From NCBI RefSeq assembly GCF_000411255.1, contig NZ_KE150412.1:425609-489608 (forward strand): 64,000 bases of DNA, in the 5' to 3' direction. Shown one piece after another: positions 47,298 to 55,158 of this stretch. The position numbers and the translations under genes were made by a program. The notes under the pieces were generated by a model, which was not told the origin of the DNA, did not search any database, and worked only from the letters and a program-made list of their open reading frames with translations. Origin of the DNA: Paenibacillus sp. HGH0039 (GTDB lineage: Bacteria > Bacillota > Bacilli > Paenibacillales > NBRC-103111). Each line of letters opens with the position of its first letter. The first letter of the stretch is position 1.

Positions 47298-49106
47298 TCA
47301 GGAGCCGATGTTCGGAAACCGGATGGAAATCGAGGTGCCTTGGCCCTGGGCGCTGCTTATGGACAGGCCGTACTTTTCTCCGAATACGAGCTGAATGCGG
47401 CGGTGCACGTTCATCAGCCCGATTCCTCCGTGCCCTTTACGGCCGGCGAGCGTGGAATCCGCAAGCTGGTTGGACTCCAGCTGGCGCTGCAGGGAAGCCA
47501 GCTTCTCCGGAGGAATGCCTACCCCGTTGTCCTCGATCGCGATTACGAGATCTCTGTCCTCCTTGTCCGTCCAGGCGTCCAGCCGGATATAGTGGTAATC
47601 CTCGATACCGTCCGCGAACGCGTGCTGAAACACATTCTCGATAAGCGGCTGGAGCGTGAGCCGGGCCGTTTTTTTCAGGAAAAATTCGGGCGTAATCCGC
47701 ACATCCAGCTCGAAATCCCGCCCTACCCGGTGCTTCATGATCGTCATATAGTTCAGCACATGCTTAAGCTCGTTGACGATGGCGGTTTCTTCAATATGCG
47801 TCTGCACCGAGTAACGGAACATGGCGGCGATCGCGTCCACAATTTCCGTGATCTCTTCCGACTGCCGGATTACCGCGTAACAGATAATATTTTCCAGCGT
47901 ATTGTACAGAAAATGCGGATTGATCTGGAGCTGAAGAGACTGAAGCTCGGCTTTCTGCCGCTCCAGCTCCGCGTCTTTCTTGTCCAGCTCCGTTTTGTAC
48001 AAGGTATCCATCAGTTCGGACAAGCTTGCGACCATCAAATTGTAGCGGTCGATGAGTTCGCTGAATTCATTGCGCGTGCGCAGTTGGGGAATCTTCATCC
48101 AGTTTCCCTGCTCGGTCTGCCGCATGCCTCTTTTGAGGATATGGATCGGTTTCGTGATGACCCGGCCGAACCGGTACGAAATGAGCAGCGCGATAAGCAG
48201 CGTGATGCCTCCGACCAGAAACGATAAATACCGGATGCTGGCGATAGGCCTGTTGATGTCTTCGGTCGGGATCGACACCATGAGATTCCATCCCGAATAC
48301 GAGGACTTCCGGCTGACGATCATGCGCTCTTCTCCGAACGATGCGTCCGTGAACGAAGTCAGCTGCATGTTTTCGAGCTTGGCCAGCAGTTCGCTGTCTA
48401 TCACCTGGCCGATTCGGGTTTTGTCCGGATGATGCACAATCCTTCCTTCATGATCCACAATAGAGAAAAAACCGCCCGGTCCGAGATTGACTCCCTTCCA
48501 CAACGTGGAAAATTCATCCGATTTGATTTGGATCGTCAAAATGCCTTTGAATTCGTTAAACACCTGGCCGTGTATTTTACGCGAGAGCGTAATCAACTGG
48601 GTATCGCTTTCCGTAAACACGCTGTTATTGATGATCGTCAGGTTGCCGTTGGAATCGGTTTCCTTGTCCAGCTCCTCCAGAGTCGCTCCTGGAACGGGAT
48701 CCTGGATAATTTTCAGGGCCGGGTTTACGAAGTACACCCAGTTTTTGCTGTAATCCGTCAAATAGACGGTCATAATTTCCGGTGTTTTCAGAAAAAGCGG
48801 ATCAATGACCTGCTTCTTGAGCGTATCCGTATATTGAAAATACGCGTAATCGTCCTTCGGCGGAGAGTCGAGAAATTTTCTTATATCCGGGTGGGTAAAA
48901 AGAGAAAGATGGGCGCGCTCGTACAGCTTCAAATACAGATCCGTATGGTTGACCGCGTTGGATACCGCCTCGATCAGATGCTGTTCGTTTTGCTGCCGCA
49001 GCTGACTGGAAGAAATATGGTAGGAAAACCACCCGATCGACGCCGCCGTGATGATCACGACAACCGCGATGTAAATAAAAATCGTCCGGGACAACGTCTT
49101 TTTCAT
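47298..49106 (-). CDS. YesM-type sensor histidine kinase of the polysaccharide locus
   Basis: A 602-residue membrane kinase. Parts in order: a membrane helix (about 8-28), an extracytoplasmic dCache-like sensor (about 35-275), a second helix (about 280-300), HAMP, a His_kinase domain with His398 (QINPHFLYN) and a C-terminal HATPase (IENVFQHAF, EDNGVGIP). Its start codon directly follows the regulator stop (TAAATG), so the two are co-translated. It probably senses the oligosaccharide released by the secreted lyase. Confidence 0.93.
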   Translation of the reverse strand: MKKTLSRTIFIYIAVVVIITAASIGWFSYHISSSQLRQQNEQHLIEAVSNAVNHTDLYLKLYERAHLSLFTHPDIRKFLDSPPKDDYAYFQYTDTLKKQVIDPLFLKTPEIMTVYLTDYSKNWVYFVNPALKIIQDPVPGATLEELDKETDSNGNLTIINNSVFTESDTQLITLSRKIHGQVFNEFKGILTIQIKSDEFSTLWKGVNLGPGGFFSIVDHEGRIVHHPDKTRIGQVIDSELLAKLENMQLTSFTDASFGEERMIVSRKSSYSGWNLMVSIPTEDINRPIASIRYLSFLVGGITLLIALLISYRFGRVITKPIHILKRGMRQTEQGNWMKIPQLRTRNEFSELIDRYNLMVASLSELMDTLYKTELDKKDAELERQKAELQSLQLQINPHFLYNTLENIICYAVIRQSEEITEIVDAIAAMFRYSVQTHIEETAIVNELKHVLNYMTIMKHRVGRDFELDVRITPEFFLKKTARLTLQPLIENVFQHAFADGIEDYHYIRLDAWTDKEDRDLVIAIEDNGVGIPPEKLASLQRQLESNQLADSTLAGRKGHGGIGLMNVHRRIQLVFGEKYGLSISSAQGQGTSISIRFPNIGS

Positions 49107-50117
49107 TTATTTGATGCCCAGCTGCTGCCGGTATTCAAGCGGAGAAACGCCGGTCACTTTTTTAAACATCCGGGAAAAGTGCGGGTAATTCTCGTAACCG
49201 ACCTCGTACGCGATATCGTTAGTGCGGTAACGCGGGATTTCCAGCAGCTTTTTGGCCAGCTCGATCCGTTTGAGAATCCGGTACTGAACGAACGTCTCTT
49301 TGTGCACTTTTTTGAACAGAAAGCTTAAATACTGCGGGGTGATACCCAAATAATCGGCCGTATCTTCCAGCGACAGCTCCTTCGTGATATGAGCGTCCAT
49401 ATAGTCTTTGGCTTTCAGCATCAGATCTTGTCCCCCTCTTTGCAGCGCGAGCTCGTCGATGATTTTCAGAATGCTGACGTGAAGCTGCTCGAAATAATGA
49501 AGGTGATCGCCCGAATCCGGAATTTCCCCGACAATCGGGTGAAACCCTTTGAGGGCAAGCCTTTTCTTCAGCATCGGAAGACAATCCTTCAACAGCTGGA
49601 CAAAATCGTAATCCGTCCGGGAAGCCGTCAGGCAGTAAGTCTTGAGCTGCTCGAAATACGCCTCCATTTCCTCGATCCGCATCGACCACACCGAATCCGC
49701 CAGGTTCCCGATGAGATCCTCGTACTTGGAAATGGACAGGGCCGGGTTCCCCCGTGAAATGAGCCGGCCCAGCAGATCACCGATTTTAGCGGGTGTAAAC
49801 GGTTTCAAAATGTATTCTTTTACCCCGTACGAAATACAGTTCTGCGCATACTCGAAATCCCCGTACCCGGAAATGATCACCTTCTGCACGAGAGGGTATT
49901 GGTCGTGCACCTGTCTGCACAGCTCCAATCCGTCCATTTTGGGCATGCGGATGTCCGTTAAAAGAAGCTGCGGCAGCGATTCCTTCATCCGTTCAAGCGC
50001 CTCCTGGCCGTTGCCGGCCGTCCTCACCCACTCGAAATCATACGGCAGCCGCCCCAGCATGGCGACCAGCCCCTGACGGATCAGCGGTTCATCGTCGACC
50101 ACCAAAATTCGCTTCAT
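49107..50117 (-). CDS. YesN-type response regulator of the polysaccharide locus
   Basis: A 336-residue regulator with an N-terminal receiver (Asp55 in LLTDIRMPKM, Lys in EYILKPFTP) and a C-terminal AraC double helix-turn-helix ending VSPLEYRQQLG. It is much shorter in the middle region than the regulator at 3983. AAGGAGGG precedes the ATG at 50117; an in-frame start 18 codons earlier has no site. It likely controls the transporter genes just upstream and the lyase genes downstream. Confidence 0.93.
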   Translation of the reverse strand: MKRILVVDDEPLIRQGLVAMLGRLPYDFEWVRTAGNGQEALERMKESLPQLLLTDIRMPKMDGLELCRQVHDQYPLVQKVIISGYGDFEYAQNCISYGVKEYILKPFTPAKIGDLLGRLISRGNPALSISKYEDLIGNLADSVWSMRIEEMEAYFEQLKTYCLTASRTDYDFVQLLKDCLPMLKKRLALKGFHPIVGEIPDSGDHLHYFEQLHVSILKIIDELALQRGGQDLMLKAKDYMDAHITKELSLEDTADYLGITPQYLSFLFKKVHKETFVQYRILKRIELAKKLLEIPRYRTNDIAYEVGYENYPHFSRMFKKVTGVSPLEYRQQLGIK

Positions 50118-50162
50118 GCCGTTCCCTCCTTCGTATACGGATCTGATGTTGTTGTGGAAGGC

Positions 50163-50202
50163 AAAAAACACATTTACCCGCCCCGGAGAGCGGATAAATG
50201 TT
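50163..50202 (-). terminator. terminator between the importer and regulator genes
   Basis: Stem ACATTTACCCGC / GCGGATAAATGT with one mismatch that is a G-U pair in the minus-strand RNA, followed by TTTTTT. It separates the importer genes (50210-53675) from the two-component genes, allowing different expression levels. Confidence 0.85.
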
Positions 50203-50209
50203 TAAACCG

Positions 50210-51769
50210 TTAGTTCGAATCGCCGAGCTTGACGCCTTCTTTTTTGTTGTACCGCTCGGTTGCTTCCTTGATGATATCATTTCCGCCTTTGGCTTTCCAT
50301 TCCTCCAGCACCTTCGGCCAATCGGAGATCGGTTCTTTGCCGTACACCATTTTGAGCATATGGTCGAGGATGACCGGCGGCATATCGGAGAACTTCAGCC
50401 CGGCATCGGTGAATTTGGCGCTGGACGTAAGCTCCGGCGCGAACGAAATACCGTCCCGGCCTTCTTTGGCCACGATCGTGTCGAATTGTTGGATCAGCTT
50501 CTTCCCGTCTTCCGTCTGGCTCAGCAGCGTACGGTTAAGAGCCGTATCTTCGACCAGGCGCAGAATGACCGAGCGGAACTGCTCCTCGTACGTTTCTTCC
50601 GGCGTTTTAGGCTGCTTGTAAACCACTTTGCCGTCCTGCGTCTGATACGTGTCTCCTTCGATCCCGAAGTTGAAGAACTTGTCGCCCTGCTCGGTCACCA
50701 TGAAATTGAGCATTTTGACGATGGCGGCCGCTTTTTCCTTGCTCACCTTGCTGTTGATATACGACAAGCCGCCGGTGTAGCTGTATTTCATCATGCCGCC
50801 CTTGCCGTCGTCTCCTACCGGTGACGGAATGATGACGACTTCGGATTTCGGATTCGTGACCTTCGTCGTGTTGATCCACGTCATGAGCAGGTTGGCGTTA
50901 TGATTCCAGATGCCTGACTTGCCCGCATTGATGTTGTTCGTCCATTTGTTGCCGTCCACGCTGGCGAAATCTTTCGTCATCAGCCCTTCGTCGTACATCG
51001 TTTTGTAAACCTGGAGGGCCTTCTGCATTTGTTCCACCTTGAAAAATTTCGGTACGACTTCGTCGCCGATTTTCTCGAACATCGTGCTGTAAGGCATCAC
51101 ATCGTAGGCGCCGAAAATAAAATCGGAGTAGACGAAATTTTGCCGGAAAGCGAACGGCTGCTCGACCCCGTTCTTTTTCATGGCCCGCAGCACATTCAGA
51201 AACTCGTCGATCGTCTTCGGAGCCGGCAGCCCCGTCGCGTCCAGAAGATCCTTACGGATAAAAGTGGCTCTGCGTGTCGGTACCGACAAGTATTCCGGAA
51301 TGGCGTAGATTTTACCTTTGTATTTAACTTCCTCCCACGCTTCTTTTGGAATCGCTTTCAATAAATCCTGGCCGTATTCTTTCAAAAGATCATCAAGGGG
51401 CATGAACAGCCCGCCTTTTATCGCGCCAAGCATATCCGGCCCTTCCGGGAACATCCCCTGGATCGTATTCATGACGTCGGGGAGGTCGTTGCTGGCGAAC
51501 ATGAGAGCCGTCTTGGGCTTGAATTCGGCATGCGGCACCAGTTTGATATCCAGCTGTACGCCGGTCATCTCGCCGAGCTTTTTCACCCATTTGTCGTTGT
51601 TAATATCGGTGCTGGCGAGCGCATATTTGTTCAAGGAATCGCTCAGCGACAAGGATACTTTCACCGGTCCGGGCGGTTCCTTCGGACTCGCCCCTTGGCC
51701 CGAGCAGGCCGTCAGAGCCAAAGATGCGGTCAACGTGAGGAACAGCGCGCTTTTTTTCCATCTTTTCAT
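50210..51769 (-). CDS. extracellular binding lipoprotein of the polysaccharide-locus importer
   Basis: A 519-residue family 1 substrate-binding lipoprotein. The signal peptide ends in the lipobox LTAC (about residue 20). Its C-terminal half has WPKVLEEWKAKGGNDIIKEATERYNKK, as in LplA/YtcQ-type proteins. The ATG at about 51769 begins the signal peptide; an in-frame start 14 codons earlier would mask it. It is third in the importer operon after two permeases. The ligand is probably an oligo-uronide, judged from the lyases nearby. Confidence 0.92.
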   Translation of the reverse strand: MKRWKKSALFLTLTASLALTACSGQGASPKEPPGPVKVSLSLSDSLNKYALASTDINNDKWVKKLGEMTGVQLDIKLVPHAEFKPKTALMFASNDLPDVMNTIQGMFPEGPDMLGAIKGGLFMPLDDLLKEYGQDLLKAIPKEAWEEVKYKGKIYAIPEYLSVPTRRATFIRKDLLDATGLPAPKTIDEFLNVLRAMKKNGVEQPFAFRQNFVYSDFIFGAYDVMPYSTMFEKIGDEVVPKFFKVEQMQKALQVYKTMYDEGLMTKDFASVDGNKWTNNINAGKSGIWNHNANLLMTWINTTKVTNPKSEVVIIPSPVGDDGKGGMMKYSYTGGLSYINSKVSKEKAAAIVKMLNFMVTEQGDKFFNFGIEGDTYQTQDGKVVYKQPKTPEETYEEQFRSVILRLVEDTALNRTLLSQTEDGKKLIQQFDTIVAKEGRDGISFAPELTSSAKFTDAGLKFSDMPPVILDHMLKMVYGKEPISDWPKVLEEWKAKGGNDIIKEATERYNKKEGVKLGDSN

Positions 51770-51830
51770 GTGGACATCCCCCTTAAGGTGCGTGTGTCTA
51801 ACCTGATTCATAACATCTTGAATCCTGGGA

Positions 51831-52697
51831 TTAAGACTTGATCGATCCGATCAGCATGCCTTTAATAAAATGCTTCTGCAGGAACGGGTAGACAAGCATG
51901 ATCGGGATCGTCGCAATGACGATAACCGCCATTTTGAGGCCTTCCGGTGACAAGTTGGCTATGTCGCCCGCCGTATTGGCAAGGTCCGAGGAATCCGTGA
52001 CGACGTATTCCCTCAGCTTCACCTGGAGCGGGAACAAGGCCCGTTCGTTTATATAATAAAGCGCGTTGGAATAGTTGTTCCAGAGGGCTACGGAATAAAT
52101 GATGCTCATCGTGGCCATCGCCGGCTTCGAAAGCGGCAGAATCATCGTCCACAGGATGCGCAGCTCCCCCGCCCCGTCTATCCGCGCCGACTCGATCAGT
52201 TCGTTCGGGATCGACTGGAAGAAAGAGCGCATCACGAACAGGTTAAACGCGCTGATCGCGCCCGGGAGCATCAGAGCCCACAGGCTGTCGAGCATTCCCA
52301 GCGAGCGGATGAGCAGGTAGTTGGGAATCAGCGGCGCGTGGAAGATCATCGTGATCAGCACGAGCACGAGAATCCCTTTGCGTTCCCTGTATTCGGACCG
52401 GGACAGCGGATAAGCCAGGCTGGCCGTCATCACCAGGGCGATCAAGGTTCCGGCGACCGTAACGAGGGCGCTGATGCCGAACGCCCTCCAGATCGCCGAC
52501 TGCTGGAGCACGGTGGTATAGTTCGACAGCGTCCAGTCGGAGGGCCACAGCAGTACGCTGCCGCTGCTGAGCGCTCCGGCCCCGCTGAACGATTTGGCGA
52601 CGATATTCAGGATCGGCAAAATCATGGCAAGCGAAATCAGCAGCAGGATCACGGGATTCAGCAGCGCCGTCTTGCTTTGTTTTTCCAAGGGAGACAA
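51831..52697 (-). CDS. carbohydrate ABC permease, LplC/AraQ-like
   Basis: A 288-residue permease with about six membrane helices, the EAA-loop variant IESARIDGAGELRI (about 170) and the typical tail YPFLQKHFIKGMLIGSIKS. It pairs with the permease at 52713, whose stop lies 15 bases upstream. The equivalent gene at 182-1054 has the same order and spacing, so the two importers are parallel systems. The ATPase would be supplied in trans. Confidence 0.93.
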   Translation of the reverse strand: MSPLEKQSKTALLNPVILLLISLAMILPILNIVAKSFSGAGALSSGSVLLWPSDWTLSNYTTVLQQSAIWRAFGISALVTVAGTLIALVMTASLAYPLSRSEYRERKGILVLVLITMIFHAPLIPNYLLIRSLGMLDSLWALMLPGAISAFNLFVMRSFFQSIPNELIESARIDGAGELRILWTMILPLSKPAMATMSIIYSVALWNNYSNALYYINERALFPLQVKLREYVVTDSSDLANTAGDIANLSPEGLKMAVIVIATIPIMLVYPFLQKHFIKGMLIGSIKS

Positions 52698-52712
52698 GCT
52701 GGTTCCTCCTTC

Positions 52713-53675
52713 CTAGTATAATCCTTCTCCGGTAGTTTTTTTGCTGAATTTATTCGCCGATACGATTAGCACGAAACCGATTAAGGACTTGAACAGGCCG
52801 ATTGCCGTCGTGTAGCTGTATTCTCTCTGGATCAGGCCCACTCTGTAGATGTACGTGTCGAGAATGTCGCCGCTTCCGTTCGTTAAGGGATTGAGGAAAA
52901 CGAAAACCCTTTCAAAACCGAGATCCAGAAAATTCCCGATCTGCAGCAAAAACAGAATCGTAATCGTCGGCATGATCGAAGGAATCGTAATCGAGAACGT
53001 CTGCTTCCACCGGCTCGCCCCGTCCATCTGCGCGGCTTCGTACAAATCGGGATTGATGCCGCTCATGGCCGCGAGGTAAATGATCGTGCTCCACCCGGCG
53101 TCTCGCCAGATACCGGAGCTTACGATAATGGAGCGGATGTACGAATCCTCCCCCATAAAGTACACCGGTTCCCGGCCGAAGAGGCCCAGGATGTAATTGA
53201 TGGCGCCGCTTGTCGGGGACAGAAGCTCGATCACAATTCCGCCTACGACGACCCAGGAAAGGAAGTGCGGCAGATAAACCGACGTCTGGACAAAGCGTTT
53301 GTAAGCCGCATTGCGCAGCTCGTTCATCATCAGCGCCAGAATAATCGGAATCGGGAAGCCGAACAGCAGCGTGTAAAACCCGATGGAGAGCGTATTTCCC
53401 AGAATGTGCCAGAAATCCGCGTACTCGATCATCCGCCTGAAATTGTCGAGTCCGATCCAATCGCTCTGCCAGATTCCCGCGAAGATGTTGTAATCCTGAA
53501 ACGCCATCACAGATCCCGTCAGCGGGATGTATTTGAAGATCAGGAAATACGCGATACCCGGGAGTGACAAGAGGTATAACACTTTGAACCGGCTGTAATA
53601 GGCGAAAAAACCGGCCTTCTTCCTCGTACGATGTCTTTTCGATTCGGCTCCGAGACCGGCCCCGCTGTAGCTCAC
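52713..53675 (-). CDS. carbohydrate ABC permease, LplB-like
   Basis: A 320-residue permease with six membrane helices and the EAA-loop motif YEAAQMDGASRWKQTF. It starts at a GTG (53675) preceded by AAGGGTG; a nearby ATG is in another frame. It is the first gene of the importer operon, so the main promoter of the polysaccharide locus should lie in 53676-53880, next to the divergent helix-hairpin-helix gene. The basic N-terminus (KRHRTRKKAG) is cytoplasmic. Confidence 0.92.
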   Translation of the reverse strand: MSYSGAGLGAESKRHRTRKKAGFFAYYSRFKVLYLLSLPGIAYFLIFKYIPLTGSVMAFQDYNIFAGIWQSDWIGLDNFRRMIEYADFWHILGNTLSIGFYTLLFGFPIPIILALMMNELRNAAYKRFVQTSVYLPHFLSWVVVGGIVIELLSPTSGAINYILGLFGREPVYFMGEDSYIRSIIVSSGIWRDAGWSTIIYLAAMSGINPDLYEAAQMDGASRWKQTFSITIPSIMPTITILFLLQIGNFLDLGFERVFVFLNPLTNGSGDILDTYIYRVGLIQREYSYTTAIGLFKSLIGFVLIVSANKFSKKTTGEGLY

Positions 53676-53880
53676 ATTCCATCACCCTTGCTTTGTTTGG
53701 TATGATTGAAGTGTACCTTACGGGCCGTTCAATCGGGATACCGTGACTTAACATGAGTTATCTTTTTTTAAGGTCCCGCAATTCCTAAGAAAAAACATCA
53801 TGGGCCCCGTGGTATAGTAAAGCTAGTTTTATCCGCTCCTAGGAGAAGACACCCATTATTTGCGGAGAGGAGGTAATGAC

Positions 53881-54138
53881 GTGCCGACTAACCTTCCTGA
53901 CGAGCCGAATAAAAAAGCGGCATCCGGACCGGAATCCGATTTTCCCGCAGGCCTGTCCAAGCCCGCACTCCGCGCGCTTGCCGGAGCCGGCTTCCTGCGG
54001 CTGGAGCAGCTGACCCGGGTCACCGAGAAAGAGCTGCTCCAGCTGCACGGCATGGGTCCCAAAGGGATTGAACTGCTGCGTCCCGCCCTGGCGGCCAAAG
54101 GACTGTGTTTCGCAGCAGCAGCCGGAACATCGTCCTAA
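53881..54138 (+). CDS. small helix-hairpin-helix DNA-binding protein
   Basis: An 85-residue protein. After a polar N-terminal tail, residues about 24-80 form a helix-hairpin-helix like the RNA polymerase alpha C-terminal domain (LSKPALRALAGAGFLRLEQL, HGMGPKGIELLRPAL). A GTG at 53881 is chosen because GGAGGT lies eight bases upstream. It precedes the MerR-type gene by 46 bases and is probably co-transcribed. Its target is unknown. Confidence 0.82.
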   Translation: MPTNLPDEPNKKAASGPESDFPAGLSKPALRALAGAGFLRLEQLTRVTEKELLQLHGMGPKGIELLRPALAAKGLCFAAAAGTSS

Positions 54139-54184
54139 ACAAACGCTGAAACCGCCGATTTCCGTGCGGAGAAAGGCCCGAGAC

Positions 54185-54898
54185 ATGGAGTACTACAAGC
54201 CCATCGACATTGCCCGACAACTGAACATCAGCACGAGCGCCTTGCGGCATTACGAATCGTGGGGCGTCGTTCCTGCGCCGGACCGGGCCACGAACGGGTA
54301 CCGCCTGTACACGAGGATGCATCTGGCGTATTTCCGCTGTCTGCGCGCCATGTTCCCCGCCTTCGGCGTCGGACTCAGCTGCGATGTGCTTCGCCATATC
54401 CAGCGCGGCGATATGGACAGCGCGTTCTGGCTCGTCAGCCATGAGCAGTCCGTCCTCCAGCATGAAAAAGCGGTGGCCGACAAGACACTCGCTCTCCTCC
54501 AAGACCCCGAGCTGCCGATCCTCGCCAACAAAAAGCTGAAAAGCGCGATGACCATCGGCGAAGCCGCCTCTCTCACCGGTGTCCAGGATTCCGCCATCCG
54601 CCATTGGGAAAAAGAAGGGCTGCTCAAGCCGGGTAGAGATCCGGACAACGGGTACCGGATTTTTACGCCTATGCACATCCGGCAGATTCTGCTGATCCGC
54701 ACGCTGCGCAGAACGGTTTACTTCCTGGAAAGAATGAAGGATATCGTACAAGCCGTGGAACACCAGAGCATCGAAAAGGCGAAAAAAGTGACGGAGCAAG
54801 CGCTTCATAGCATTCATGAGAGGAACCGGCAGCAGTTCCGTGCTGTCTCTGAACTCGTCGAGCTTTGCAAAGAAGTCGGATTAATGGAACGGGATTGA
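54185..54898 (+). CDS. MerR-family regulator with two DNA-binding domains
   Basis: A 237-residue protein with two MerR winged-helix domains in one chain. The first is at about 4-70 (IARQLNISTSALRHYESWGVV, NGYRLYT) and the second at about 118-185 (IGEAASLTGVQDSAIRHWEKEGLL, NGYRIFT). A C-terminal helix (about 185-230) follows. Normal MerR proteins have one such domain and dimerise, so this may act as a pseudo-dimer. GGAGAAAGG precedes the ATG at 54185. No metal or drug ligand Cys cluster is seen. Confidence 0.88.
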   Translation: MEYYKPIDIARQLNISTSALRHYESWGVVPAPDRATNGYRLYTRMHLAYFRCLRAMFPAFGVGLSCDVLRHIQRGDMDSAFWLVSHEQSVLQHEKAVADKTLALLQDPELPILANKKLKSAMTIGEAASLTGVQDSAIRHWEKEGLLKPGRDPDNGYRIFTPMHIRQILLIRTLRRTVYFLERMKDIVQAVEHQSIEKAKKVTEQALHSIHERNRQQFRAVSELVELCKEVGLMERD

Positions 54899-54929
54899 CC
54901 TAACCTCCCTCCCCCTTTCATCTCCATAC

Positions 54930-54966
54930 AAAAAACCGCCCGCTTCCTTCAAAGGAAGCGGGCGGC
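54930..54966 (-). terminator. hairpin terminator between convergent genes
   Basis: Perfect stem CGCCCGCTTCCTT / AAGGAAGCGGGCG with a short loop. The six A before it give a T run on the minus strand, so it suits the gene ending at 55159. It follows the MerR stop by only 30 bases and could act on both sides. Confidence 0.8.
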
Positions 54967-55158
54967 GGTTCTATGAGCCTTCCTATGCGTATACGTGCCG
55001 GACGTATGACAGGAACAGGCTCCTTTCTATTTTCAAAGCATGCTTTGCCGGCAATCGTAAGTTCACTCTTGTACTACTCTTGTACGCCTTTAGTTCCTAT
55101 GCGCAGTCACCGTCCGGGATGAACGGCTCAGCGCCGGTCGGCGGCTAGAGGCTGGCGG

